A stretch of DNA of 64,000 bases from Nitrospira sp. (lineage in GTDB: Bacteria > Nitrospirota > Nitrospiria > Nitrospirales > Nitrospiraceae): NCBI GenBank assembly GCA_029194675.1, contig JARFXP010000002.1, positions 310,001-374,000 on the forward strand, written 5' to 3'. Below, piece after piece: positions 35,945 through 43,880 of this stretch. The notes beneath the pieces were generated by a model. That model was not told the DNA's origin, ran no database searches, and was given only the letters and a program-made list of their open reading frames with translations. Position 1 is the first letter of the stretch. Each line of letters starts with the position of its first letter. Made by a program: the position numbers and the translations under genes.

Positions 35945-37189
35945 ATGTCCAAAAACGTCTTCATTTCCTCAACTTTCAAAGATCTTGAATCGTTTCGCAG
36001 GACGGTCATTGACGCTGTCAGGCAGTTAGGTGCCGTTGATGTCTCCATGGAGCACTTTGGAGCACGCGACGATCGCCCGAAGGATGAATGTATCAAGTTG
36101 ATCCGTGAACGGTCGGATGTCTTCGTGGGGATCTATGCCCATCGATATGGGTACGTCCCTGATGGGGATTCGATTTCGATTCTCGAAGCAGAATATGACG
36201 CGGCGACATCGGCCCAGGTGCCTCGCTTTATCTACATGCTGAAAGACGAAGCGGCTTGGCCGGCCGATCTCAAGGATTCCGGGGAGTCGGCAACGAAGCT
36301 GTCGGGCTTCAAACAGCGGTTGCTGAAACTGCACATCGTGCAACGGTTCACCAATAAAGACGATGTTGCGACGCATGTGGCGGCTGATCTCGGGCGATAT
36401 TTTTCAGAAGGGGTCATCGCCGCTGACGGATGGCATCGAGGGATTCTGCACGAACCACCGCCCAATTGGGTGGCGCCGCTCGCGCAGAATCGCCGGCGTT
36501 ACAAGGTTGTGGCGTTCGACCTCGACGGTACATTACTTCGGGGAGACCAGTATCAATTCTCTTGGGAACTCTTCTGGAACGGCCTCGGTTTTTCAGGGAA
36601 GATACAGAAAGACTTGATTCGAGAGTACCGGAACAAAGCCCAACAAGGGGAGGGTCGAGCACAACGGGTGCTCGCGTATCGAAACTGGTGCCAGCAGGCC
36701 TGTCAGAAGTTTATGACGAGGAAAGTGACCAGAGCGCAACTGACCCGGATGGTGGCCTCGCTCCGGCTCACCGTGAATTGTTGCAGCACACTGAAAGCCC
36801 TGCGGGATGAAGGTATTGTGTTAGCCATTGTCTCGGGTGGAGTCAGCCTGTTGTTGGAGGAGAAATTATCGGACTTTCAAGATCTCTTTGACTTTGTATT
36901 CATCAATGAACTCCTCTTTGATTCCCGTGGCTACCTAAACGATGTGGTGTCAACCGAGTATGACTTCGAAGGCAAAGCGGAAGCGTTGGCGTATGTGTGC
37001 CAACGGGTCGGGTGCGAACCGAAAAGCGAGGCTGTTTTTGTCGGAGACGCATTTAATGATGAAACGATCATGCTGTCGGTGAGTTTGGCGATCGCCTATC
37101 CTCCCAAAGATAAGGTTGTCGAGGGAATCGCCACGCCGATTGAAGAGGACGACCTCGAACTTGTCCGTCAACAGATCGTCAAGGAGTGA
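35945..37189 (+). CDS. DUF4062 domain fused to HAD-family phosphatase
   Basis: A 414-residue protein. Residues 1-165 are a DUF4062 domain (KNVFISSTFKDLESFRRTVID, RDDRPKDEC, SDVFVGIYAHRYGY), usually the N-terminal part of STAND-type defence NTPases. Residues 185-410 are a HAD hydrolase: FDLDGTL with Asp 192 and Asp 194, the Ser/Thr segment LAIVSGGVSLL, a Lys in the FEGKAEAL region and FVGDAFNDE near the end, most like SerB-type phosphatases. Joining a conflict-system sensor to a phosphatase in place of an NTPase is unusual. GAGGA precedes the ATG by six bases. It follows the SLATT gene by 116 bases on the same strand. Confidence 0.85.
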   Translation: MSKNVFISSTFKDLESFRRTVIDAVRQLGAVDVSMEHFGARDDRPKDECIKLIRERSDVFVGIYAHRYGYVPDGDSISILEAEYDAATSAQVPRFIYMLKDEAAWPADLKDSGESATKLSGFKQRLLKLHIVQRFTNKDDVATHVAADLGRYFSEGVIAADGWHRGILHEPPPNWVAPLAQNRRRYKVVAFDLDGTLLRGDQYQFSWELFWNGLGFSGKIQKDLIREYRNKAQQGEGRAQRVLAYRNWCQQACQKFMTRKVTRAQLTRMVASLRLTVNCCSTLKALRDEGIVLAIVSGGVSLLLEEKLSDFQDLFDFVFINELLFDSRGYLNDVVSTEYDFEGKAEALAYVCQRVGCEPKSEAVFVGDAFNDETIMLSVSLAIAYPPKDKVVEGIATPIEEDDLELVRQQIVKE

Positions 37190-37277
37190 GGGGCTGAGTT
37201 GAAGAAAGCAGATCGTGCGCGGCAATGAGGCTAATCGATTGATCAGCCCACATGCTCGTTGAGACTCGGGGAGGCTC

Positions 37278-37525
37278 ATGAAACCCCATGCCTTTGTGGC
37301 GATGCCGTTTGGCGTGAAGTTGGCGTGAAGAAGGACGGTCAGGGCAACGAGGTTGATTTCAATCGCGTCTATGCGGAGCTGATCAGACCGGTGCTGGAGG
37401 CCACAGGGGTGGAGGTCTTTCGGACGGACGAAGAAGAGTCTGCAGGGGATATTCGCACAGATATGTTTCAAGAGTTGCGTCTGGCAGCTCTCGTCGTAGT
37501 CAATCGGGTGCGGGGCCTTGCCATC
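37278..37525 (+). pseudogene. Relic of a deoxyribosyltransferase-like (DUF4071-associated) gene
   Basis: MKPHAFVAMPFGVK is followed by the 11-base unit TTGGCGTGAAG repeated twice in tandem (about 37310-37331), which shifts the frame. Taking one unit out gives a continuous frame: KKDGQGNEVDFNRVYAELIRP, DEEESAGDIRTDMF. This matches the N-terminus of the protein at 42237 (FVLMPFGRK, DFDAVYAELIAP). Similarity ends near 37500, before the ADLTGANANVFYELG part, so the 3' part is lost too. Confidence 0.75.
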
Positions 37526-38099
37526 ATCGTGGCAGCGAGAGTACATTGCCCAACACTTAGACTGTAAACGTTTTCGAAATCGTGCTACTAGCGGGGAATA
37601 GAAGTTTGGAGTGAACATAACCAATGAGGATGCACATGAAGCTCATGCGCGTCGATCTTCGAAGCAAGCAACCCGTAACCTTCACCAGTTCCCCTCAATC
37701 TGGGTCTCTGCGGTTCGGATACCAACAACGAATACGTGGTGGTATTTGCTCGCGACAAACGCTGGGCAGGTATCTAGTGGGCAAGTTTATGCGGATTCTC
37801 TCCCGTCAGCGTTTTTGCGAATCGGTCAAGTAACATATCAAACAGCATGACTTCGCTGCCTTCAATGTTTGGGAGAGGACTTGGGCAAAACGGCTGCCCA
37901 CCTAGTTCAGAGCTGGTTTGGAATATGGCCGTAAGCGGTGCTGTTATAAGAAGAAGATAAGTGTCCGTGGTGGATTACGGAGAATCCCGTGACGGCGGCA
38001 ATCCACTTTGTCGACCGTGAGTGAACACCCAACACTGATGCAGATGATCTCCAATATTCTTGCGGTACGGAATTTTCATCTAACATGCGGTAACCTGGG
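37526..38099. other. Gap without a convincing gene
   Basis: After the relic there are short frames on the plus strand around 37611-37850, but none shows a ribosome site, a recognisable motif or consistent codon use. One short frame ending near 37772 (NNEYVVVFARDKRWAGI) looks protein-like and could be another gene fragment. The last 100 bases should hold the promoter of the following operon; no clear -35/-10 pair was identified. Confidence 0.5.
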
Positions 38100-38771
38100 A
38101 TGCATATGACCCTGCGGGACTGCTATTTCTGTGGGCAGATCAAAGGACGACCTGAACGTGACCTCATCGCCCAGATGCTCCCTGGGTCAAAATACGTTCG
38201 TCGAGTGATGATGGAAAGCGACGCGTTCGCGGTCATACCAAGCCTCGGTCAACTGACCGATGGTCACGCCTTGCTGTGCCCCAAATGGCACGTGCGTAGC
38301 TTCGCCGCGCTTGGTCCTGATCTGCACGTTGAGTATGACGCCATGAAACGACGATTGCAACAGGCGCTCAAAGCGCTCTACGGCGACACGGTGCTGTTGT
38401 TCGAACATGGTATGGCTGCTACGGGCCGTCGGATTCCTTGCTCGGTGGATCACGCTCATTTGCATTTTGTGCCACTGCCTGCGGAGGTTGCGGCCACCTT
38501 GGTTCCTGTCCTTCGCTGGCGAAGGTTCGACGGCTCGATTGCGATGTTGAGTAGCCTGGCTGGCGGTGACGAATATCTTCAACTTGAGACTGCCGACGGT
38601 ATCTGTCGCATCGCGACACAGGGCGCGGAAGGTTTCGAGTCGCAACTCATGCGCAGGGTGATTGCTGCGAGGGCAGGGAGCGAAGGGGAGTGGAACTGGC
38701 GCGATCTGCCCAAACCAGACGCTGCGCATGCCACCTGGCAGCACTTCAGGTTGCGTTGGCGGGGGCTTTGA
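38100..38771 (+). CDS. HIT-family nucleotide hydrolase/transferase, first copy
   Basis: A 223-residue HIT protein. The N-terminal CYFC may bind zinc, GHALLCPKWHVRSFAAL is the usual HIT strand-helix, and the active-site triad HAHLH is at residues 118-122 with all three His present. HIT enzymes split nucleoside phosphoramidates, dinucleotides or nucleotide-linked adducts. The C-terminal 90 residues are not part of the core fold. It is the first gene of a tight operon; its stop shares one base with the next start. Its neighbours bind or cut nucleotide sugars, so its substrate may be a product of theirs. Confidence 0.88.
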   Translation: MHMTLRDCYFCGQIKGRPERDLIAQMLPGSKYVRRVMMESDAFAVIPSLGQLTDGHALLCPKWHVRSFAALGPDLHVEYDAMKRRLQQALKALYGDTVLLFEHGMAATGRRIPCSVDHAHLHFVPLPAEVAATLVPVLRWRRFDGSIAMLSSLAGGDEYLQLETADGICRIATQGAEGFESQLMRRVIAARAGSEGEWNWRDLPKPDAAHATWQHFRLRWRGL

Positions 38772-39967
38772 TGAACAACTATTGCTTTGTCATCATGCCC
38801 TACGGAAGAAAGAAGGGTGTGGGTGGCCGGCGGATGATCGATTTCGACAAAGTGTATGAAGACATGATTGTCCCAGCAGTCGACGGCTTCCTCGATCTAC
38901 ACTGCATACGGTGCGACCGCATCGACGAGCCGGGTTCGATCCACAAGCGGATGATGACGCAAATTTTCGAAGCGCGAGTCGCCATTGTTGATACCTCCAC
39001 CCTGAACGCCAATGTGTTCTATGAACTTGGGGTGAGGCATGCCCTCACGCGTTCGGTCACGGTACTGATTCAGGAGGAGGAAACCGAATCGCCGTTCAAC
39101 ATCGCCGGGATGGCCACAATTCGCTACGGCGCAAACAAACAGAGCATGGCGCATACGAAGGACACCATACGGGCCTACGTCAGGAACGCATTGTCCAACC
39201 CCAATGGCACGGATAGCCTTGTGTATGAGGCTTTGCCGCAATTGAGGGTGCAACGGACGCAACAACAGGTCTCGAAGTTCACCGTCACACACTATCGCCT
39301 CAAAGGCTGTCCTGAAACCGGAATAAGCCGACGTAGGGTGGGATTCGTTACGGGTGATCGGCGTGACATCAATGTAGGCCAGATATGGGTCAATTCTGAG
39401 AACACCAATATGCAGATGGACAGTTTCTACGGCAAGTCCACCTCCGCGACTATTCGCTACCTTGGCGCCGAAAAAGACGCCATCGGTATGGTGGCCCGCG
39501 ATACCATCGGTGACGCGCTGCGCGCAAAGCTGGATGGTCGTCTCGTGGTCGATCCGACGACCGTGATCCCTACAACGGCCGGGGCGCTGGAAGCAACCAA
39601 TAACGTCAAGTGGATCTTTCACGTTGCCGCGGTTATCGGCCAGCCGCTGGTGGGGTATAGACCGATTGAACAGGTTGATCAGTGCGTGAAGGCAGCGTTG
39701 CGACTTGCCAATCACCAGGATTTCGCAAACGACGAGATTCGCTCCATATTGTTTCCCATCTTCGGCACCGGACCGGGGGGCGGCGATCTGGAATCCACGA
39801 TCAAGGCATGCCTTGATGCGGCAGTAGAACATTTGGGGCGCAGCTGTGAACAGCCAAGGGGGATGCGTGACATCTACTTCTATGTTTGGGGAGCGCGGGA
39901 TCTTGAGATCTGCACAACGGTTGCCTCCAAGAACCCCGCACTGCTTGCCGATGACAGCCCCGTTTGA
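38771..39967 (+). CDS. Deoxyribosyltransferase-like domain fused to a macro domain
   Basis: A 398-residue protein. Residues 1-130 are a nucleoside-deoxyribosyltransferase/TIR-like domain (NYCFVIMPYGRKKG, DRIDEPGSIHKRM, STLNANVFYELGVRHAL). Residues 165-380 fit a macro domain: GDRRDINVGQIWVNSENTNM, VIPTTAGALEATNNVKWIFHV, RSILFPIFGTGPGGGDLE. Macro domains bind ADP-ribose or related nucleotides. The fusion suggests a protein that makes or cuts a nucleotide-sugar bond and senses the product. It overlaps the genes before and after by 1 and 17 bases. Confidence 0.85.
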   Translation: MNNYCFVIMPYGRKKGVGGRRMIDFDKVYEDMIVPAVDGFLDLHCIRCDRIDEPGSIHKRMMTQIFEARVAIVDTSTLNANVFYELGVRHALTRSVTVLIQEEETESPFNIAGMATIRYGANKQSMAHTKDTIRAYVRNALSNPNGTDSLVYEALPQLRVQRTQQQVSKFTVTHYRLKGCPETGISRRRVGFVTGDRRDINVGQIWVNSENTNMQMDSFYGKSTSATIRYLGAEKDAIGMVARDTIGDALRAKLDGRLVVDPTTVIPTTAGALEATNNVKWIFHVAAVIGQPLVGYRPIEQVDQCVKAALRLANHQDFANDEIRSILFPIFGTGPGGGDLESTIKACLDAAVEHLGRSCEQPRGMRDIYFYVWGARDLEICTTVASKNPALLADDSPV

Positions 39968-40820
39968 AGTGGAAATCGGCATCGGCCCCCTGTCCGATGT
40001 CTATTTCGATTGCGACGAAACCCTCATACCCTGGGGGGTTGTTGAAGCCTTGGACGTTCGTCACATCCGAGCAGTCGGTTCGTTCACCGATCGACCGAGA
40101 CGCATACACAACGCTGCCACCAGACTGCGTGGGTGCTCCGGTCTTGTGTGTGCTTCGCTCAATACGGAGATCGCTGAGGTGGCTCGAGAGCAAGGGCTTC
40201 CCGTCCTCGCCATCTCCGATCAGTCTTCAGCCAATCTGGACGAGTTCTGCCGAGCGGTGGTTGCTCATCCGTGCACCGTGCGCTCCTACGCTTTCTACAT
40301 CGGTCGCCTGGAGCGTGATTTTGTCCATGCGCGCGAGGCGATTCGGGTTGCAGTCGAAAGCGAGGCTGGAATGCATTTCCTGTGCATCGACGACGGCTGT
40401 CATACCACCAATGTCGCTGGCATTCGCGAACGGACGCGGTTGCTGGTTCGGCATGCCGCTTTCTTGATCGCTGACCTGACGCTGGGCATCGAGAATCCGA
40501 GGTGCGAGAACCCCAGCCGGGCTCATGAGATCGGTATGGCCATTGCCTATGAGCGGCCGCTGTTCCTAAGCAGTCAAGAACCGCGGCGCTATCCATATTT
40601 TTCCGTGGCCGACATGCAGATGAGCTTCTGGGCGCGTGAAGATGAACTTGAGACAGCCCTACGTAGCTGGATACGCACTCACCGAATGGCGGTGGCGCGG
40701 CGGGTGCTTAACTACTCGCTGGCGAAAGCAGTTGTGTCGGAGCCCAAATTTCAATTTGATCCTAACCGACGCTTCATCGGGCCGAACTTCGCAGATCAGT
40801 CGGTACGGGTGGAGTGTTGA
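39951..40820 (+). CDS. Two-domain protein with deoxyribosyltransferase-like C-terminal half
   Basis: A 289-residue protein. Residues 118-235 have the same fold pattern as nucleoside deoxyribosyltransferase-like conflict proteins: YIGRLERDFVHAREAI, HAAFLIADLTLGIENPRCEN, HEIGMAIAYERPLFL. The N-terminal 110 residues (DVYFDCDETLIPWGV, GLVCASLNTEIAEVAREQGLPVLAIS) look like another Rossmann-type unit that I cannot name. The ATG at 39951 lies inside the end of the macro gene, so translation is coupled. It probably acts on the same nucleotide pool as its neighbours. Confidence 0.75.
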   Translation: MTAPFEVEIGIGPLSDVYFDCDETLIPWGVVEALDVRHIRAVGSFTDRPRRIHNAATRLRGCSGLVCASLNTEIAEVAREQGLPVLAISDQSSANLDEFCRAVVAHPCTVRSYAFYIGRLERDFVHAREAIRVAVESEAGMHFLCIDDGCHTTNVAGIRERTRLLVRHAAFLIADLTLGIENPRCENPSRAHEIGMAIAYERPLFLSSQEPRRYPYFSVADMQMSFWAREDELETALRSWIRTHRMAVARRVLNYSLAKAVVSEPKFQFDPNRRFIGPNFADQSVRVEC

Positions 40821-40827
40821 GGCCAAC

Positions 40828-41469
40828 GTGTCCACTGCTTGTGTTTACTGTTTACACAATGGGCATCTGCGCGACGAGCAGATCCTTCTGCGCGGCGATA
40901 CTTTCTACCTGTGTGCGCCACGAGGACAACTTGTCGAAGGGTTCCTGGCGATAGCACCCTATCGCTGTAAGGGCTGTCTGGCTCAGCTGCCAGCTACCGA
41001 CATCGACGAGTTATTGGCCATGCAGGATCTGGTTCGCGACTTTTATGCCAGGAGCTACCACACGCAGGCGGTGATCTTCTATGAACAAGGCCGCGCTGGT
41101 GGCGGGGCGCTCACCGACTTCAGAGAGCGTTTCCCGCTACATGCGCACCTGTGCGGCTTACCGGCTGTTGTTGATCTCCACGGGTACCTCCGCCACACAT
41201 ATTTGCCGGTGCCGGTGGGAAGCCTCGCCGGGTTGGCAACAGCTGTGGGTGGGCAGCCATATCTATATGTCGAGGCATCCGATCTATCGCTGGCGTACCT
41301 CGCGCGGCGAAATGACCAAGCCACCGTGCTGGAACGGGCCCGTTTGAAGCCTGTCATCGCGCAGTTGATGGGCATCAGCGAGCGAGGAGACTGGCGAGCC
41401 TATCCCGGAGACCGCGAACTCCAACACCTGGTTGAGAACTGGAGGCACTATTGGGATGGGCAAGCATAA
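40828..41469 (+). CDS. HIT-like protein, second copy, third His replaced by Cys
   Basis: A 213-residue protein that starts at a GTG seven bases after the previous stop. It has the N-terminal CVYC pair, a second pair CKGC, the strand GFLAIAPYRCKGCLAQL in place of GHALLCPKWH, and PLHAHLCGLP where the HIT triad should be: the first two His are kept, including the likely nucleophile, but the third is Cys. A HIT protein on the operon's first gene suggests an enzyme plus a diverged binder. GGAG is seen upstream. It overlaps the next gene by 19 bases. Confidence 0.72.
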   Translation: MSTACVYCLHNGHLRDEQILLRGDTFYLCAPRGQLVEGFLAIAPYRCKGCLAQLPATDIDELLAMQDLVRDFYARSYHTQAVIFYEQGRAGGGALTDFRERFPLHAHLCGLPAVVDLHGYLRHTYLPVPVGSLAGLATAVGGQPYLYVEASDLSLAYLARRNDQATVLERARLKPVIAQLMGISERGDWRAYPGDRELQHLVENWRHYWDGQA

Positions 41470-42080
41470 AGGTCTTGCAGCGCAAGGCCCAGTTGCAAAA
41501 AAAAGCAGGTGAGGCTGATGCCGCCGCAAAGACACTCCTCACCGCGATGCGCATTGCCGCAGCAAGCCTGGCGGATTTGCATGGGACCCTGGGTGGTGTG
41601 TTTTGGGACCAGGGGCGGCTTGCAGAAGCCACAAATGAGTATGATCGTGGGTATCGGATCGAGCAACGCTACGGCATCGTCAGCTCCTACAATGCACTCA
41701 ACCGACTGTTGACGCGTCTGATGGCGGATGGAGCAAAACCAGATGGCAAAGCAGTGGCTAAGGGTATTCGCATTCAAGGTGGAGTCGACATCAACACGGA
41801 ACTGCGGCGCCTGCAGCTGCAGTTGACAGGCCAATTACGTGGGATCGATGCAGTTGAATTCTGGACGGCCGGCGACCTCGCGGTAGTCGCGGCGCTTAAC
41901 GATGACCTACGGGCGATGAGGAGGGGGCTCGCGTTGTTTATGGTGCCATCGACGCCGCGCTCCGCATACGAGGCATATCTGAAGACGGTAGCCAGACTGC
42001 TCAGCAGCAAGCATCCACGCAATCGTGGTTTGCCCATCTTGCATCGTGAATTGTTGCGCGGTGTAGACCAGCGGTGCTGA
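41451..42080 (+). CDS. TPR-like helical protein
   Basis: A 209-residue protein starting at TTG inside the end of the HIT-like gene. Residues 10-100 contain helix pairs of the TPR type (RKAQLQKKAGEADAAAKTLLTAM, GVFWDQGRLAEATNEYDRGY), and residues 100-209 are a second helical region. It has no catalytic motif. It likely serves as a scaffold joining the enzymes of this operon. Similar repeats occur in the proteins at 42237 and 45987. Confidence 0.7.
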   Translation: MGWASIKVLQRKAQLQKKAGEADAAAKTLLTAMRIAAASLADLHGTLGGVFWDQGRLAEATNEYDRGYRIEQRYGIVSSYNALNRLLTRLMADGAKPDGKAVAKGIRIQGGVDINTELRRLQLQLTGQLRGIDAVEFWTAGDLAVVAALNDDLRAMRRGLALFMVPSTPRSAYEAYLKTVARLLSSKHPRNRGLPILHRELLRGVDQRC

Positions 42081-42236
42081 GTCTTATGCACTCTTGAAGA
42101 ACCGCGTGGGCGCGGTCCACGCGAATACGTTCAGTGTGCGAGGCTCAGGTGGGGAGACGTACTGTGATTCGCCATTGAGAAGCCAACTGCCGTTGTTTCA
42201 GTTCGTGCTACGGCGGCATGCCCGGAGGGTCCTGGA

Positions 42237-43580
42237 GTGACGACGCCCCATCCGCTCTGCTTTGTGCTGATGCCATTCGGCCGCAAACCAGGCCTCGGCT
42301 GCGGCATCGTCGATTTCGATGCCGTGTATGCGGAGTTGATCGCACCCGCGATAGAAAAGGCCGGTCTTGAACCTTTGCGTGCCGACGAAGAAATGGCGGG
42401 CGGCATCATTCACAAACCGATGTTCGAGCGGCTGATTCTGTGCGACTATGCCGTCGCCGATCTTACCGGCGCCAATGCCAATGTCTTTTACGAGTTGGGT
42501 TTGCGGCACGGAATCAAGCCGGCTAGCACGGTGTTAATTTTTGCTGATAGCGGCGGGGTGCTTCCGTTCGATGTTGCTCCACTCAGGGCGATACCCTACA
42601 AGCTCGGTCCCGATGGGAAGCCAACCGCAGCGACTGAAGGCCGGCAGGCGCTGGCGGAAAAGTTACTCGCTGCCCGAAGCGGGCTTGTTGACAGCCCGGT
42701 GTTTCAGCTGATCGATGGTTTTCCGGATATCCAGCGGTTGAAGACAGATGTCTTCCGTGATCGAGTAGAGTATGCGCGGCAGCTGAAGGAACGGTTGGCA
42801 AATGCGCGGGAGTCAGGATGGGAAGCACTAAAGGTGATCGAGACTGAGCTCGTCGAAGCTCCAGGCGGTCTGGCGGATGCTGAGGGCGGGGTTGTCATTG
42901 ACCTCTACCTCTCCTACCGTGCGATTAAAGCGTGGGATGCCATGATCGCGTTGGCAGATAAGATGTCGAAGCCTTTGGCGGCAACACCTTTGGTTCGGGA
43001 ACAATTGGGTTTGGCCCTAAACCGCGCTGGCCGTGGTGATGAGGCAGAGAGCGTGCTCCTGGAATTGATCACGCGGCGTGGCACGTCCAGCGAGACCTGT
43101 GGAATGCTGGGACGGGTCTACAAGGATCGCTGGGATGCGGCGGTGAAGTGCGGCGACACCTTTGCGGCGCGTGGGCTGCTCAATAAAGCGATCGATGCCT
43201 ATCTTCGTGGGTTCGAAGCCGATTGGCGCGACGCCTATCCCGGGATTAATGCTGTGACGCTGATGGAGCTGAAAGACCCGCCCGATGCCAGGCGCGAGCG
43301 GCTCATACCGGTGGTCGCATACGCGGTGGAGAGACGTATTGCGTCCGGCAAACCGGATTATTGGGACTATGCCACGCTCGTGGAGCTAGCGGTACTTGCC
43401 AAAGACGAACAAAAGGCCGAGTCAGCCCTGGCCGATGCGCTTGCGGCCATGCGCGAACCTTGGGAACCGGAGACGACGGCCAGGAACCTAAGATTGATTC
43501 GCGAAGCCCGCGAGCGGCGCGACGAATCTATCCAGTGGGCGAAGGTCATAGAAGCTGAATTGGAGCGTCGCTCGGAATAG
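42237..43580 (+). CDS. Deoxyribosyltransferase-like domain plus TPR/DUF4071 (MAP3K TRAFs-binding-like) region
   Basis: A 447-residue protein. Residues 1-130 match the N-terminal domain of the macro fusion: PLCFVLMPFGRKPGLG, RADEEMAGGIIHKPMF, ADLTGANANVFYELGLRHGI. Residues 200-440 are TPR-like helices with LGRVYKDRWDAA and GINAVTLMELKD, the pattern of DUF4071, the bacterial relative of the N-terminal region of animal ASK-type MAP3 kinases. Such proteins are effectors in bacterial conflict systems. The GTG start has GGAG nearby; the 156-base gap ahead has no gene. A broken relative is at 37278. Confidence 0.85.
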   Translation: MTTPHPLCFVLMPFGRKPGLGCGIVDFDAVYAELIAPAIEKAGLEPLRADEEMAGGIIHKPMFERLILCDYAVADLTGANANVFYELGLRHGIKPASTVLIFADSGGVLPFDVAPLRAIPYKLGPDGKPTAATEGRQALAEKLLAARSGLVDSPVFQLIDGFPDIQRLKTDVFRDRVEYARQLKERLANARESGWEALKVIETELVEAPGGLADAEGGVVIDLYLSYRAIKAWDAMIALADKMSKPLAATPLVREQLGLALNRAGRGDEAESVLLELITRRGTSSETCGMLGRVYKDRWDAAVKCGDTFAARGLLNKAIDAYLRGFEADWRDAYPGINAVTLMELKDPPDARRERLIPVVAYAVERRIASGKPDYWDYATLVELAVLAKDEQKAESALADALAAMREPWEPETTARNLRLIREARERRDESIQWAKVIEAELERRSE

Positions 43581-43740
43581 TAATGCATGCCTGATAAGCA
43601 TTGCGCATCAGGCAACTTTCCGCGGTCGTTCGTGCGAGGATTGTTAACCAGGCCGCCTCAGAACGCCGTCTCATACAGCAGAATTCACACGGGGGTGGTA
43701 CCACGGGAGAGATTATTTTGGATAGCAGTGGGAGGAGCTA

Positions 43741-43875
43741 TTGGTTGACCCTGAACAATTACCCAATAACGGCCGATACTTTCAAGACACAATGCATTAT
43801 GGGGAATTAGTTCGTGGGTTCCGCGAGAAGGGTTACATGGCAGATGCCCAAGATTGGAAAGTTGTGGGAGGATAG
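43741..43875 (+). CDS. 44-residue ORF coupled to the TIR gene
   Basis: GGGAGGAG ends four bases before a TTG at 43741 that opens a 44-residue frame, MVDPEQLPNNGRY...QDTMHYGELVRGF...EKGYM, with protein-like composition (Tyr, Phe and Trp spread along it, balanced charges). It stops five bases before the ATG of the TIR protein, and the TIR ribosome site lies inside it. It may be a leader peptide, a small partner of the TIR protein, or the end of a decayed gene. I know no relative. Confidence 0.45.
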   Translation: MVDPEQLPNNGRYFQDTMHYGELVRGFREKGYMADAQDWKVVGG

Positions 43876-43880
43876 CGCTC

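Noticed and set aside
37611-37850. Plus-strand frames of 70 to 80 codons after the relic
   Set aside because: No ribosome site, no family and poor amino-acid composition; probably decayed sequence.
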